From positions 806,001 through 870,000 of the forward strand of contig CAVUFH010000002.1 in assembly GCA_963740835.1 (NCBI GenBank): DNA of 64,000 nucleotides, given 5' to 3'. Below are positions 52,985 to 60,815 of the stretch, in pieces (the first letter of the stretch is position 1; the number at the start of each line of letters is the position of its first letter). The notes beneath the pieces were generated by a model. That model saw nothing but the letters and a program-made list of their open reading frames with translations, made no database searches and was not told the DNA's origin. This stretch comes from CAVUFH01 sp963740835 (lineage in GTDB: Bacteria; Actinomycetota; Acidimicrobiia; IMCC26256; PALSA-610). The position numbers were made by a program, and so were the translations under genes.

Positions 52985-54370
52985 GTGCGTCGCCAGAACC
53001 GTGAACACGCCGTCGTCGTCGGGGGGAGCATGGGCGGCCTCGCCGCCACGCGCGTGCTCGCCGACCACTTCGACCAGGTCACGATCCTCGACCGGGACGA
53101 TCTCCCGATCGACGGGCTCCCGCGCCGCGGCGTCCCGCAGGGGCGGCACGCCCACGCGCTGCTCGCCGGCGGCCTGCGGGTGATCGCTCGGCTCTTTCCT
53201 GGCATCGTGGACGAACTTCTTGCCGGGGGCGCGCAGGCGCTCGATTTCAACGAAGGGCGATGGTTCCAAGCCGGCGGCTATCGCGCACCGCTGGTCGGCA
53301 ACCGGCCGGTGATCAGCGCGAGCCGGCCGTTCCTCGAAGGTAACGTGCGGCGGCGCGTCGGCGAGCTCCCGAACGTCAACATCGAGACCGGCCGGACGGT
53401 GGACGGCCTCGGCTACGACGGGACGCGGGTGCGCGGTGTACGCGTGCGCAACGACGAAGCCGAGTGGACGCTCGAGGCGGATCTCATCGTCGACTGCTCG
53501 GGCCGGGGTTCGGTCGCGTCGAAGTGGCTGGAGCAGATCGACTTCCCGGCGCCGCCGACCGACGACGTGCGCTGCGACATGCGGTACGCGACCGTCGTCC
53601 TGCCGCGTCGTGCCGGCGACATCGATGCGACATTTGCGATCACGCGAGAATCGCCGCCCGCGGGCAAGCACGCCGCGTTCCTCATGCCGGTCGAAGGCGA
53701 TCGCTGGATCCTGACGATCGGATCGGGCTTCGGAGCGCCCGCGCCTTCGGACGAGGCGAGCTTCCGTGCAATCGCGGCGACGCTCCCGGCTCCCGAGGTA
53801 CCCGACTTGGTTGCCGGGATCGGATCGCTCGGACCGGTTTCCGCGCACCGGTTGCCGTCGAGTCGTCGCCGGCGCTACGAGCGGCTGAAGCGCCGGCCGA
53901 CCGGGTTCGTCGCGCTCGGCGATTCCATCTGCAGCTTCAACCCGGTCTACGGGCAGGGTATGAGCAGCGCGGTGCTCCAGGCCGACGCGCTCGGGGGGTG
54001 CCTCGAGCAGGGTGAGAACGACGCCGCGTTGCCCGGGAAGTTCTACAAGCGCGCGAGCAAGGTCATCGAGACACCGTGGAGGATGGCGGTGGGCGCCGAC
54101 TTCAACTATCCCGAGTGCACTGGGCCCAAGCCGGCCGGCACCGACCTCGTCAACCGCTACATGCAACGCGTCCTGCTCGCGGCGCAGGTGTCGACCGACG
54201 TCAACGCGACCTTGGTGTACGTGCAGAACCTCATCGCGCCGCCCTCACGGCTCATGCGCCCGTCGATCGTCCGCAAGACGTTGCGCGCGGCGCGGGAGGC
54301 CGAACGCCGCAACCGGCGCGCGACCGCAACGCCCGCGCCGGCTGTGAAGGCGACGGCCGAGACCGCGTAA
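52985..54370 (+). CDS. FAD-dependent oxidoreductase (monooxygenase/geranylgeranyl-reductase fold)
   Basis: 461 aa. The N-terminal FAD-binding motif is AVVVGGSMGGLAATRVLADH (GxGxxG variant GGSMGG); GVPQGRHAHALLAGGL is conserved in this actinobacterial group; GFVALGDSICSFNPVYGQGM is the second FAD motif (GD). GTG with aggagg some 10 bp upstream. Substrate unknown; hydroxylation or epoxidation of a lipophilic ring is plausible. C-terminal 40 residues are a basic, Ala-rich tail. Confidence 0.88.
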   Translation: MRRQNREHAVVVGGSMGGLAATRVLADHFDQVTILDRDDLPIDGLPRRGVPQGRHAHALLAGGLRVIARLFPGIVDELLAGGAQALDFNEGRWFQAGGYRAPLVGNRPVISASRPFLEGNVRRRVGELPNVNIETGRTVDGLGYDGTRVRGVRVRNDEAEWTLEADLIVDCSGRGSVASKWLEQIDFPAPPTDDVRCDMRYATVVLPRRAGDIDATFAITRESPPAGKHAAFLMPVEGDRWILTIGSGFGAPAPSDEASFRAIAATLPAPEVPDLVAGIGSLGPVSAHRLPSSRRRRYERLKRRPTGFVALGDSICSFNPVYGQGMSSAVLQADALGGCLEQGENDAALPGKFYKRASKVIETPWRMAVGADFNYPECTGPKPAGTDLVNRYMQRVLLAAQVSTDVNATLVYVQNLIAPPSRLMRPSIVRKTLRAAREAERRNRRATATPAPAVKATAETA

Positions 54371-54411
54371 ATCCGGCGCGGCGCGCCGGCGCCGGCCGAC
54401 ATACTGCGGGG

Positions 54412-55397
54412 ATGGCCGGTGACGACACGGTGGTGGGGTTCCCACCCGCCGAAGGCGAGCGGGTCGAGTGGGATGCACTGCCGGACGCGACGCGGGACGC
54501 GATCGCCGCGAAACTGGGCGCACGCGTGGTGCAGCGCGTCGTCGCGTCGCGGTGGGTTCTCGCCGGGGCTCGCCTCGCAGCTGCGGCTGGCCGACGGCAC
54601 CGACGTCTTCCTGAAGCTCGTCCAGGCCTCGGTCAACTCGAGCTCCATCGACATCCACCGGCGTGAGGCACGCATCGCGGCCGCGCTGCCGCCGGTGCCG
54701 GAGTGCCCGCGGCTGCTTTGGTCGATCGACGCGGGCGACTGGGTTGCGCTCGCGTTCGAATTCATCGACGCGACGACACCGCGGCTGCCTTGGCGCGCCG
54801 CCGACCTCGATCGCGTCCTCGCCGCGCTCGTCGACCTGTCGGACGCGCTCACGCCGTCGCCCCTCGCGGTCGAGACTGCCGGCGAGCTCTTCGGTCCTGT
54901 ATTGATGCAGTGGCGCGACCTCGCCGAACATCCGGACGAGGTCGCGGCGCGTCTCACGGGGGTGGCGGGACCGCCTCGATGAGCTCGTCGATCTCGAGCG
55001 CAGGTGGCCGGCGGCCGCGGTCGGCGACAGCTTGCTGCACTTCGACGTGCGCGCCGACAACGTGCTGCTCACGCAGGAGCGCGTGCACTTCGTCGATTGG
55101 CCCTGGGCTGCAGTCGGCGCGCGGTGGCTCGATCTCGTCGCGATGCTGCCGAGCGTCGCGATGCAGGGCGGCCCTGACCCCGAAGCCCTCTGGCGCGCGC
55201 ATCCGTGGAGCCGGGGTGTGGACGACGACGCGGTCGACGCCTTCATCGCGGGGTTCGCGGGCATGCTCACGCGTGGCGCGCTCCAGCCCGATCCGCCCGG
55301 TCTCCCGACGTTGCGTGCGTTCCAAGGTGGGCAGGGTGTGATCGCCCGTTCCTGGCTCGCGCGCCGGAGAGGATGGGCCGGTGCCGTCGACGGATGA
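54412..55397 (+). CDS. Aminoglycoside phosphotransferase-like kinase, two frame breaks
   Basis: About 327 aa. ATG at 54412. Domains appear in three frames: the start GFPPAEGERVEWDALP; then, after a shift near 54550 (cggtgggttc), GLASQLRLADGTDVFLKLVQ; then, after a shift near 54962 (cacgggggtgg), SLLHFDVRADNVLLTQE (catalytic H-x-D..D-N) and VHFVDWPWAAVGARWLD (metal Asp). Both breaks are in G-runs. Small-molecule kinase of unknown substrate. Its end overlaps the GNAT gene by 17 bp. Confidence 0.78.
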
Positions 55398-55914
55398 CGT
55401 GTCCATTCGCCCGCTGAAGAAGGACGATGTCGCTGCGTGTGCGGCGATCCTCGAACGGCTTCCCCAATGGTTCGGCATCGCCGTCGCCAACGCCGCGTAC
55501 GTCGAGAGCCTGGGCCGGCTACCCGCCTTCGTCGCGGTTCGCGCCGAGCCGCACACGGTCGTCGGCTTCATCGCGATCGAGCAGCACTCTCCGACTGCAG
55601 CGGAGATCAGCGTCATGGGCGTCGATCCCGACTTGCATCGCCGCGGCATCGGCCACGCGCTCGTGCTCGCGGCCGAAGCACGGTGCCATGCCGACGAGGT
55701 CGAATGGCTGCACGTGAAGACGCGCGGCCCGTCGACGTACGACGACGACTACGAGCGGACGCGGCGCTTCTACCGCGCGGAGGGCTTCGCCGAACTGTAC
55801 GAGTCGCTCAGCGAATGGGGTGAGCAGAACGCGGCCCTGGTGCTCGTGAAACATCTCCCGTGCTCGATTTCTGCAGGGCATAGTTCACGAACGCAGCGCA
55901 CGTCACCAACGTGA
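55381..55914 (+). CDS. GNAT-family N-acetyltransferase
   Basis: 177 aa. ISVMGVDPDLHRRGIGHALV is motif A with the acetyl-CoA pyrophosphate loop (RRGIGHA); RRFYRAEGFAELYESLSEW is the C-terminal strand-helix. GTG start inside the preceding gene. Natural similarity ends near VLVKHL (about 55858); the last 20 residues overlap, antisense, the end of the AbiJ-like gene and may be spurious. Confidence 0.88.
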   Translation: MPSTDDVSIRPLKKDDVAACAAILERLPQWFGIAVANAAYVESLGRLPAFVAVRAEPHTVVGFIAIEQHSPTAAEISVMGVDPDLHRRGIGHALVLAAEARCHADEVEWLHVKTRGPSTYDDDYERTRRFYRAEGFAELYESLSEWGEQNAALVLVKHLPCSISAGHSSRTQRTSPT

Positions 55915-56692
55915 GCTTCGCTTCCGCGAAGTCGGGGGTGCGGTGGTTGCCGTTCGTACCCGCCGGCGACAGGGTGTCGTTGGTGCTGCCGCAGAACGCG
56001 GCGACGGCGTCGCGCATCGACGGTCGCACGTTCAGGTGCTCGAACACGTCACCCATGGTCGCGTGCGGGTCCTGGGTGATGTGGCGGCACACGGCCTCGA
56101 CGGCTCGGGTCGACTCGCGGATCGATCCCGCGAAGTCGGGTTCGGAACGCTCGGTCAACAACGCGAGCGCGGCGCGCAGGTAGCCGGTCCAGGGTTCGGG
56201 TGTCGTCGCGTTCACGGCTTGGTCGATGGTCTCGATCTCGACGGCGTCGGTGATCGGCACGAGGCGTTCATCGACGAACCGGTACGCCGACATCTCTCGC
56301 TCGAGCGCGCCGTTCAGGTAGCCGCGGAGCTGGGCGCCGCGGTCGGACGTGTAGTGCCGGGCGCCGCGGAAGGTCGTCGGGAGGAACTCGAGGAAGTCGT
56401 AGACCTTCCACCACGGCCACACGATCAGGAACGGTTCCCGCAGCGTCGCGATCAGCCGCTCGCTGCGAAAGGTGCTGATCTCGTGCACCGGCAGCTTGAA
56501 GAAGGCGCTCCAGAGCGTCTCGAACAGCTCGCGGCACTCACGGTGCGCGTCGGCCAGCCCACCGTTCAGTGGCGTCTCGAGCATCGTGTACACGACGTTC
56601 CAGAGCGAGTTGCGCAGCGCGGCGTCCATGTCGTCGCGCTGGATCTCCACTCGTGTCGGTGTGATCCCAGTGCGTTCGGAGAAGCTCGCCAT
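55808..56692 (-). CDS. AbiJ-like (abortive infection-related) protein
   Basis: 294 aa. The opening FSERTGITPTRVEIQRDDMD then AALRNSLWNVVY is what I know as the AbiJ N-terminal domain 4 motif; the middle has ETIDQAVNATTP and FAGSIRESTRAVEAVCRHIT, a conserved helical C-terminal domain, ending near LVTCAAFVNYAL. AbiJ proteins are associated with phage abortive infection; domain-level assignment is from memory. The last 20 residues overlap the GNAT gene tail to tail by 107 bp. 56693-56868 upstream holds no gene I can support. Confidence 0.7.
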   Translation of the reverse strand: MASFSERTGITPTRVEIQRDDMDAALRNSLWNVVYTMLETPLNGGLADAHRECRELFETLWSAFFKLPVHEISTFRSERLIATLREPFLIVWPWWKVYDFLEFLPTTFRGARHYTSDRGAQLRGYLNGALEREMSAYRFVDERLVPITDAVEIETIDQAVNATTPEPWTGYLRAALALLTERSEPDFAGSIRESTRAVEAVCRHITQDPHATMGDVFEHLNVRPSMRDAVAAFCGSTNDTLSPAGTNGNHRTPDFAEAKLTLVTCAAFVNYALQKSSTGDVSRAPGPRSAHPIR

Positions 56693-56868
56693 GCGTTGCC
56701 TCGGGGTTCCCGCCGTGCTGAGGTCGCGCCGGCACGACCCAGGTATCCCCGCGCGAGGCACCATCCATGCGGACGGTGCCCGTCTGTGTGATCGACCAAA
56801 TCTCCTCGAAGTTGAGTCGCGGCCCGCCGACCAGGGCCGATGACGGTTCGGTGTGGTGTTCCTGACGA

Positions 56869-58440
56869 TCAATTCGCGGTCGCGAGCTCCTTGGCCCAGC
56901 GGTAGTTCGGCTTGCCTGCGGGTGTGCGGGCGACCTCGTTGACGAGCACCAGCCGCTTCGGGATCTTGTAGCCCGCGAGCGCAGAGCGAGCGTGTCCCGC
57001 GAGATCGTCGAGGGTCGGGGTTCGGCCGTCCCGGGGCGCGACCACGGCCGCGACCGCCTCTCCGAAGCGCGCGTCGGGGATACCGACAACGACCGCGTCG
57101 AAGACGTCCGGATGGCTCTTCAGGACCGCCTCGACCTCTTCGGGGAAGACCTTCTCGCCACCCGTGTTGATGCATTGCGATCCGCGGCCGAGGACGGTGA
57201 TCGTCCCGTCGTCCTCGATCACGGCTCGATCGCCCGGTATCGCCCACCGCACACCGTCGAACTCGACGAATGTCGCCGCAGTCTTCTGCGCGTCCTTGTA
57301 ATAGCCGACCGGTACGTGTCCGCGCCGCGCCAGGAGGCCGACTTCGCCGACGGGTGCGGACTTGCCTTCGTCGGTGATCACCGTCGTCGCGTCGTTCATC
57401 CGGAAGCGCGGGCCCTTGTCGGTCATGTCGACCGCGCCATTCGCGCCGGTCTCGGAAGCACCGAACGCGTCGATCACCATCGCGTTCGGCAGCTTTTCGT
57501 TGATCTCGGCCTTGATCGAGGGGGAGAGGATCGCCCCGCCGGACACGATCGCGAGAACGGTCGGTTGGTGATCGCGAGTTGCGAGCGCGTCCACGAGCGG
57601 GCGCGCCATCGCGTCGCCGACGAGGCTGATCACGAAGACGTTCTCGCGCTCGACCAAGTCCCATATCTCTTCGGCATCGAACCGGCGGCCGGTGTTGAGC
57701 ACGACGCTGTTGCCGCCGTAGAGCGCGATCGACATCGTCCACTGCGCGTTGCCGTGCATGAGCGGTGCGAGCGCGAGCGAGCTCGCCGGGTTGGCCGACA
57801 CGTTGTCGGCGATCTGTTCGGGCGCGGTGATCGGCGGCCCGCCGTAGTTTCCGCCACCGAGCGCCGCGAAGAAGATGTCCTCGGCCCGCCACATCACGCC
57901 TTTGGGCATGCCGGTGGTGCCGCCCGTGTAGAGGATGTACAGATCGTCGGCCGAGCGGGGCCCGAACTCGCGCGCGGGTGATGCCGACTCGAGCGCATGT
58001 TCGTATTCGACTGCGGCCAGACCCTCGCTTGCGGTGCCGGAACCATCGTCGACCACGACGAGGTGCTCGAGTTGCGGAAGCCCGGGCAACACGCTCGCGA
58101 CGAGCGGGCCGAATTCGGCTTCGTACACGAGTGCGACGAGATCCGCGTTGTCGAAGAGGTAACGCAGCTCTTCGGTCACGTAGCGGTAGTTGACGTTGAT
58201 CGGCACCGCACGCGCTTTGTAGCAACCGAACATCGCTTCGACCCATTCGGCGCGGTTGACGGAATAGATGCCGACGTGCTGGCCGGGCTCGACGCCGACG
58301 TCGACGAGGTAGTTCGCGAAGCGAGTCGCCCGTTCGTCGAGCTCTCGGAACGTCAGGCGGCGATCACCGGCGACGAGCGCGAGCCGGTCCGGGACGCCGT
58401 CGGCCACGAGCTCGAACAGGTCAGCGAGGTTGAATTCCAT
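56869..58440 (-). CDS. Acyl-CoA synthetase (AMP-forming, FadD-like)
   Basis: 523 aa. LYILYTGGTTGMPKGVMW is the AMP-binding P-loop motif; DAFGASETGANG the A5 motif; IPGDRAVIEDDGTITVLGRGSQCINTGGEKVFPEEVE (cut in two here) the hinge Asp and A8 loop; ARTPAGKPNYRWAK the catalytic Lys (A10). The SQCINTGGEK sequence is typical of actinobacterial FadD3/FadD19-type synthetases that activate steroid or short-chain acids. ATG at 58440. Activates a carboxylic acid for beta-oxidation. Confidence 0.92.
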   Translation of the reverse strand: MEFNLADLFELVADGVPDRLALVAGDRRLTFRELDERATRFANYLVDVGVEPGQHVGIYSVNRAEWVEAMFGCYKARAVPINVNYRYVTEELRYLFDNADLVALVYEAEFGPLVASVLPGLPQLEHLVVVDDGSGTASEGLAAVEYEHALESASPAREFGPRSADDLYILYTGGTTGMPKGVMWRAEDIFFAALGGGNYGGPPITAPEQIADNVSANPASSLALAPLMHGNAQWTMSIALYGGNSVVLNTGRRFDAEEIWDLVERENVFVISLVGDAMARPLVDALATRDHQPTVLAIVSGGAILSPSIKAEINEKLPNAMVIDAFGASETGANGAVDMTDKGPRFRMNDATTVITDEGKSAPVGEVGLLARRGHVPVGYYKDAQKTAATFVEFDGVRWAIPGDRAVIEDDGTITVLGRGSQCINTGGEKVFPEEVEAVLKSHPDVFDAVVVGIPDARFGEAVAAVVAPRDGRTPTLDDLAGHARSALAGYKIPKRLVLVNEVARTPAGKPNYRWAKELATAN

Positions 58441-58546
58441 GGCGGCAGTATCCCAGAGCCCGCGCGACGTCGTAACTTCGAGGAATCGGGGTACGACGAA
58501 ACGGGATACGGGGAATCGGGGCGTGCGAGATATAGGGGTCGACGCC

Positions 58547-60124
58547 ATGGCCGGGTTCATGCGTGAGGCGCGCACGTACCCCGAGGGTGCGGTCGCGACG
58601 CCGCACTACCTCGCGACCAATGCCGGGCTCGCGACGCTCGCCGCGGGCGGCAACGCGCTCGATGCCGCGCTCGCGGCGAACCTCGTGCTCGGCGTGGTGG
58701 TGCCGTATCTCTGCGGCTATGGCGGTGACGTGCTCGCGATCGTCTGGGACGGATCGCTGCACGGCTACATCGGCGCGGGTCGAGCACCACAGGCGGCGAC
58801 AATCGCAGGTGTGCGAGCGCGCAACGACGAACGGCTCAGCCCGATGGGCGACATGCCGACGTTCGGCCCGCACGCGGTGACGGTCCCGGGGGCGCCCCGC
58901 GGTTGGTTCGACCTGTTGGAGCGGTGGGGGAGTCGCTCGTTCGGTGACCTCGCCCAACCGGCGTTGCGTTACGCCGACCACGGGTTCCCGTTGACGCGCC
59001 GGGGCGCCGGGAACTTCACCCGCTGCCGCACCGCGTACGACCACTTCGGGCTGCCGGATTTCGGCCTGGCGTATCCGCGCACCGAGCCGGGCGACTGGCT
59101 GCGGCAACCGGCGCTGGCCCGTACGATTCGGACGCTCGGCGAAGCGGGCCCGGACGAGTACTACAAGGGCGCGATCGGCGATGCGATCGTCGCGAAGCTG
59201 CAGGCGCACGGCTCGTTCATGGCGGCCGAAGACCTCGCCGGGCACGCGGGCGCATGGGTCGATCCGCTCTGTGCGCCGTTCGCCGACTTCGAGGTCGCGG
59301 AGCTACCGCCGCCGACGCAAGGTGTCACCGCCCTCGAGGCGCTCCGGATCGCCGACGGCTTCGATCTCGGCACCGACGACATCGACCGCGCGCACCTGCT
59401 CATCGAGGCGATGAAATGTGCGCTCGTCGACCGCAACCACTACGTGGGTGATCCGGACACGATGCCGTTCCCCGCAAGCGCGATGCTCGCCGACGATTGG
59501 ATCGCGCGCCGGCGCGACGCCATCGATCCCGAGCGCGCGTCGTTGCCGCAACCGGACCGGGGGCCGAACGGCGGCACCGCCTACCTGTGCGCCGCGGATC
59601 GCGACGGCCTGCTCGTCAGCCTGATCCAGACCAACTTCTCCGCCGCGGGTGCGGGGCTGCATGTCGGCGACTGGGGCATCAACCTCCAGAACCGCGGCTC
59701 TTCGTTCCGACTGGACGATGCGCATCCGAACGGGCTCGGCGGGGGCAAGCTCCCGATGCACACGCTCATCCCGGCGCTGGCGTTGCGCGACGGGAAGCCC
59801 TGGCTCGTGTTGGGCGCGATGGGCGGACATACACAAGCGCAGACACATCTCCAGGTCTTGACGCGCCTGGCGCACGACGGTGCGGACCCGCAGGAGGCGG
59901 TCACCGCGCCGAGGTGGGCGGTCGATCCCGATTTCTGGCACGTGCAGATCGAAGCCCGGGTGGACGATGCGGTGGTCGACGGGTTGCGCGCGCGCGGCCA
60001 CGATGTGCGACTCAGCCGCGCCTTCGACGACGGCATGGGCCATGCGCACGCGATCGAAGTGCTCGATCCGGGATACCGGGCGGCCACGGATCCACGCGCT
60101 GAAGGTGCAGCCGCGGGCATCTAG
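58547..60124 (+). CDS. Gamma-glutamyltransferase family protein
   Basis: 525 aa, Ntn-hydrolase. ATPHYLATNAGLATLAAGGN matches the family opening; NGGTAYLCAADRDGLLVSLI contains the Thr at the autoprocessing site (normally TTH), PMHTLIPALALRDGKPWLVLG and GAMGGHTQAQTHLQVL the C-terminal substrate pocket. No signal peptide, so cytoplasmic, unlike periplasmic Ggt. The second residue after the nucleophile is changed (TAY for TTH), as in the acylase-like GGT homologues. ATG at 58547; 106 bp from the divergent synthetase, with a short direct repeat ggaatcgggg in between. Confidence 0.87.
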   Translation: MAGFMREARTYPEGAVATPHYLATNAGLATLAAGGNALDAALAANLVLGVVVPYLCGYGGDVLAIVWDGSLHGYIGAGRAPQAATIAGVRARNDERLSPMGDMPTFGPHAVTVPGAPRGWFDLLERWGSRSFGDLAQPALRYADHGFPLTRRGAGNFTRCRTAYDHFGLPDFGLAYPRTEPGDWLRQPALARTIRTLGEAGPDEYYKGAIGDAIVAKLQAHGSFMAAEDLAGHAGAWVDPLCAPFADFEVAELPPPTQGVTALEALRIADGFDLGTDDIDRAHLLIEAMKCALVDRNHYVGDPDTMPFPASAMLADDWIARRRDAIDPERASLPQPDRGPNGGTAYLCAADRDGLLVSLIQTNFSAAGAGLHVGDWGINLQNRGSSFRLDDAHPNGLGGGKLPMHTLIPALALRDGKPWLVLGAMGGHTQAQTHLQVLTRLAHDGADPQEAVTAPRWAVDPDFWHVQIEARVDDAVVDGLRARGHDVRLSRAFDDGMGHAHAIEVLDPGYRAATDPRAEGAAAGI

Positions 60125-60179
60125 CGCCCGCAACCTCGCCCGCCGGGCCGCGCGGCAACGCAACTACCCTGCAACATTG

Positions 60180-60815
60180 GTGAGCACGACGCGCGTCTGG
60201 ACCATCCCGAACCTGATCTCTGTCTTGCGCCTCGCGTGCGTCCCGGTGTTCCTCTGGCTGCTCTGGGGCAAGGACGAGCCGATCGCGGCCGCCGCTCTGC
60301 TCGCGGTCCTCGGCGCTACCGACTGGGTCGACGGTTACATCGCCCGCCATTTCGACCAGGGGAGCGAGCTCGGCAAGATCCTGGATCCGACCGCCGACCG
60401 GGTGATGCTCGTGGCCGCCGCGGTGGCGCTCCTCGTCGCCGACCTCCCGGTCGCGGTCGACATCGTCATCTGGCTGGTGTTGCTCCGTGAGGTGATCGTG
60501 GCCGCGGCGACGATCGCGCTCGCGATCGCGGGCGCCCGGCGCATCGACGTGGTGTGGGCGGGCAAGGCCGGCACGCTCGCGGTGATGTTCGCGCTGCCGT
60601 TGTTCCTGTGGGCCGACGCGATCGATCCGGGCTTCTGGCGCGCGTTCGTGTGGTTCGCGGGTTGGTGCTTCGCGATATCCGGTCTCGCCCTCGGGTACTA
60701 CGCCGCCGCGAAGTACGTGCCCGCCGCTCGCGAAGCGCTCCGCGAAGGACGCGCCATGCGCGCGCAACAAAGGTCGCGCGTGCAGAAGAGTTCGAGTGCG
60801 GAGGTGCACGGATGA
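60180..60815 (+). CDS. CDP-alcohol phosphatidyltransferase (PgsA-like)
   Basis: 211 aa, about six helices. The motif DG(x2)AR(x8)G(x3)D(x3)D is complete in VDGYIARHFDQGSELGKIL followed by DPTADRV. Transfers a phosphatidyl group from CDP-diacylglycerol to glycerol-phosphate, inositol-phosphate or a similar alcohol. GTG start (VSTTRVWTIPNLISVLRL). Its stop overlaps the ATG of the sugar-nucleotide gene. Confidence 0.92.
   Translation: MSTTRVWTIPNLISVLRLACVPVFLWLLWGKDEPIAAAALLAVLGATDWVDGYIARHFDQGSELGKILDPTADRVMLVAAAVALLVADLPVAVDIVIWLVLLREVIVAAATIALAIAGARRIDVVWAGKAGTLAVMFALPLFLWADAIDPGFWRAFVWFAGWCFAISGLALGYYAAAKYVPAAREALREGRAMRAQQRSRVQKSSSAEVHG

Noticed and set aside
56538..57089. Minus-strand frame upstream of the AbiJ-like gene
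   Set aside because: Contains a stretch (LNFEEIWSITQTGTVRMDG) that looks protein-like, but it overlaps both neighbours and has no start or family support.
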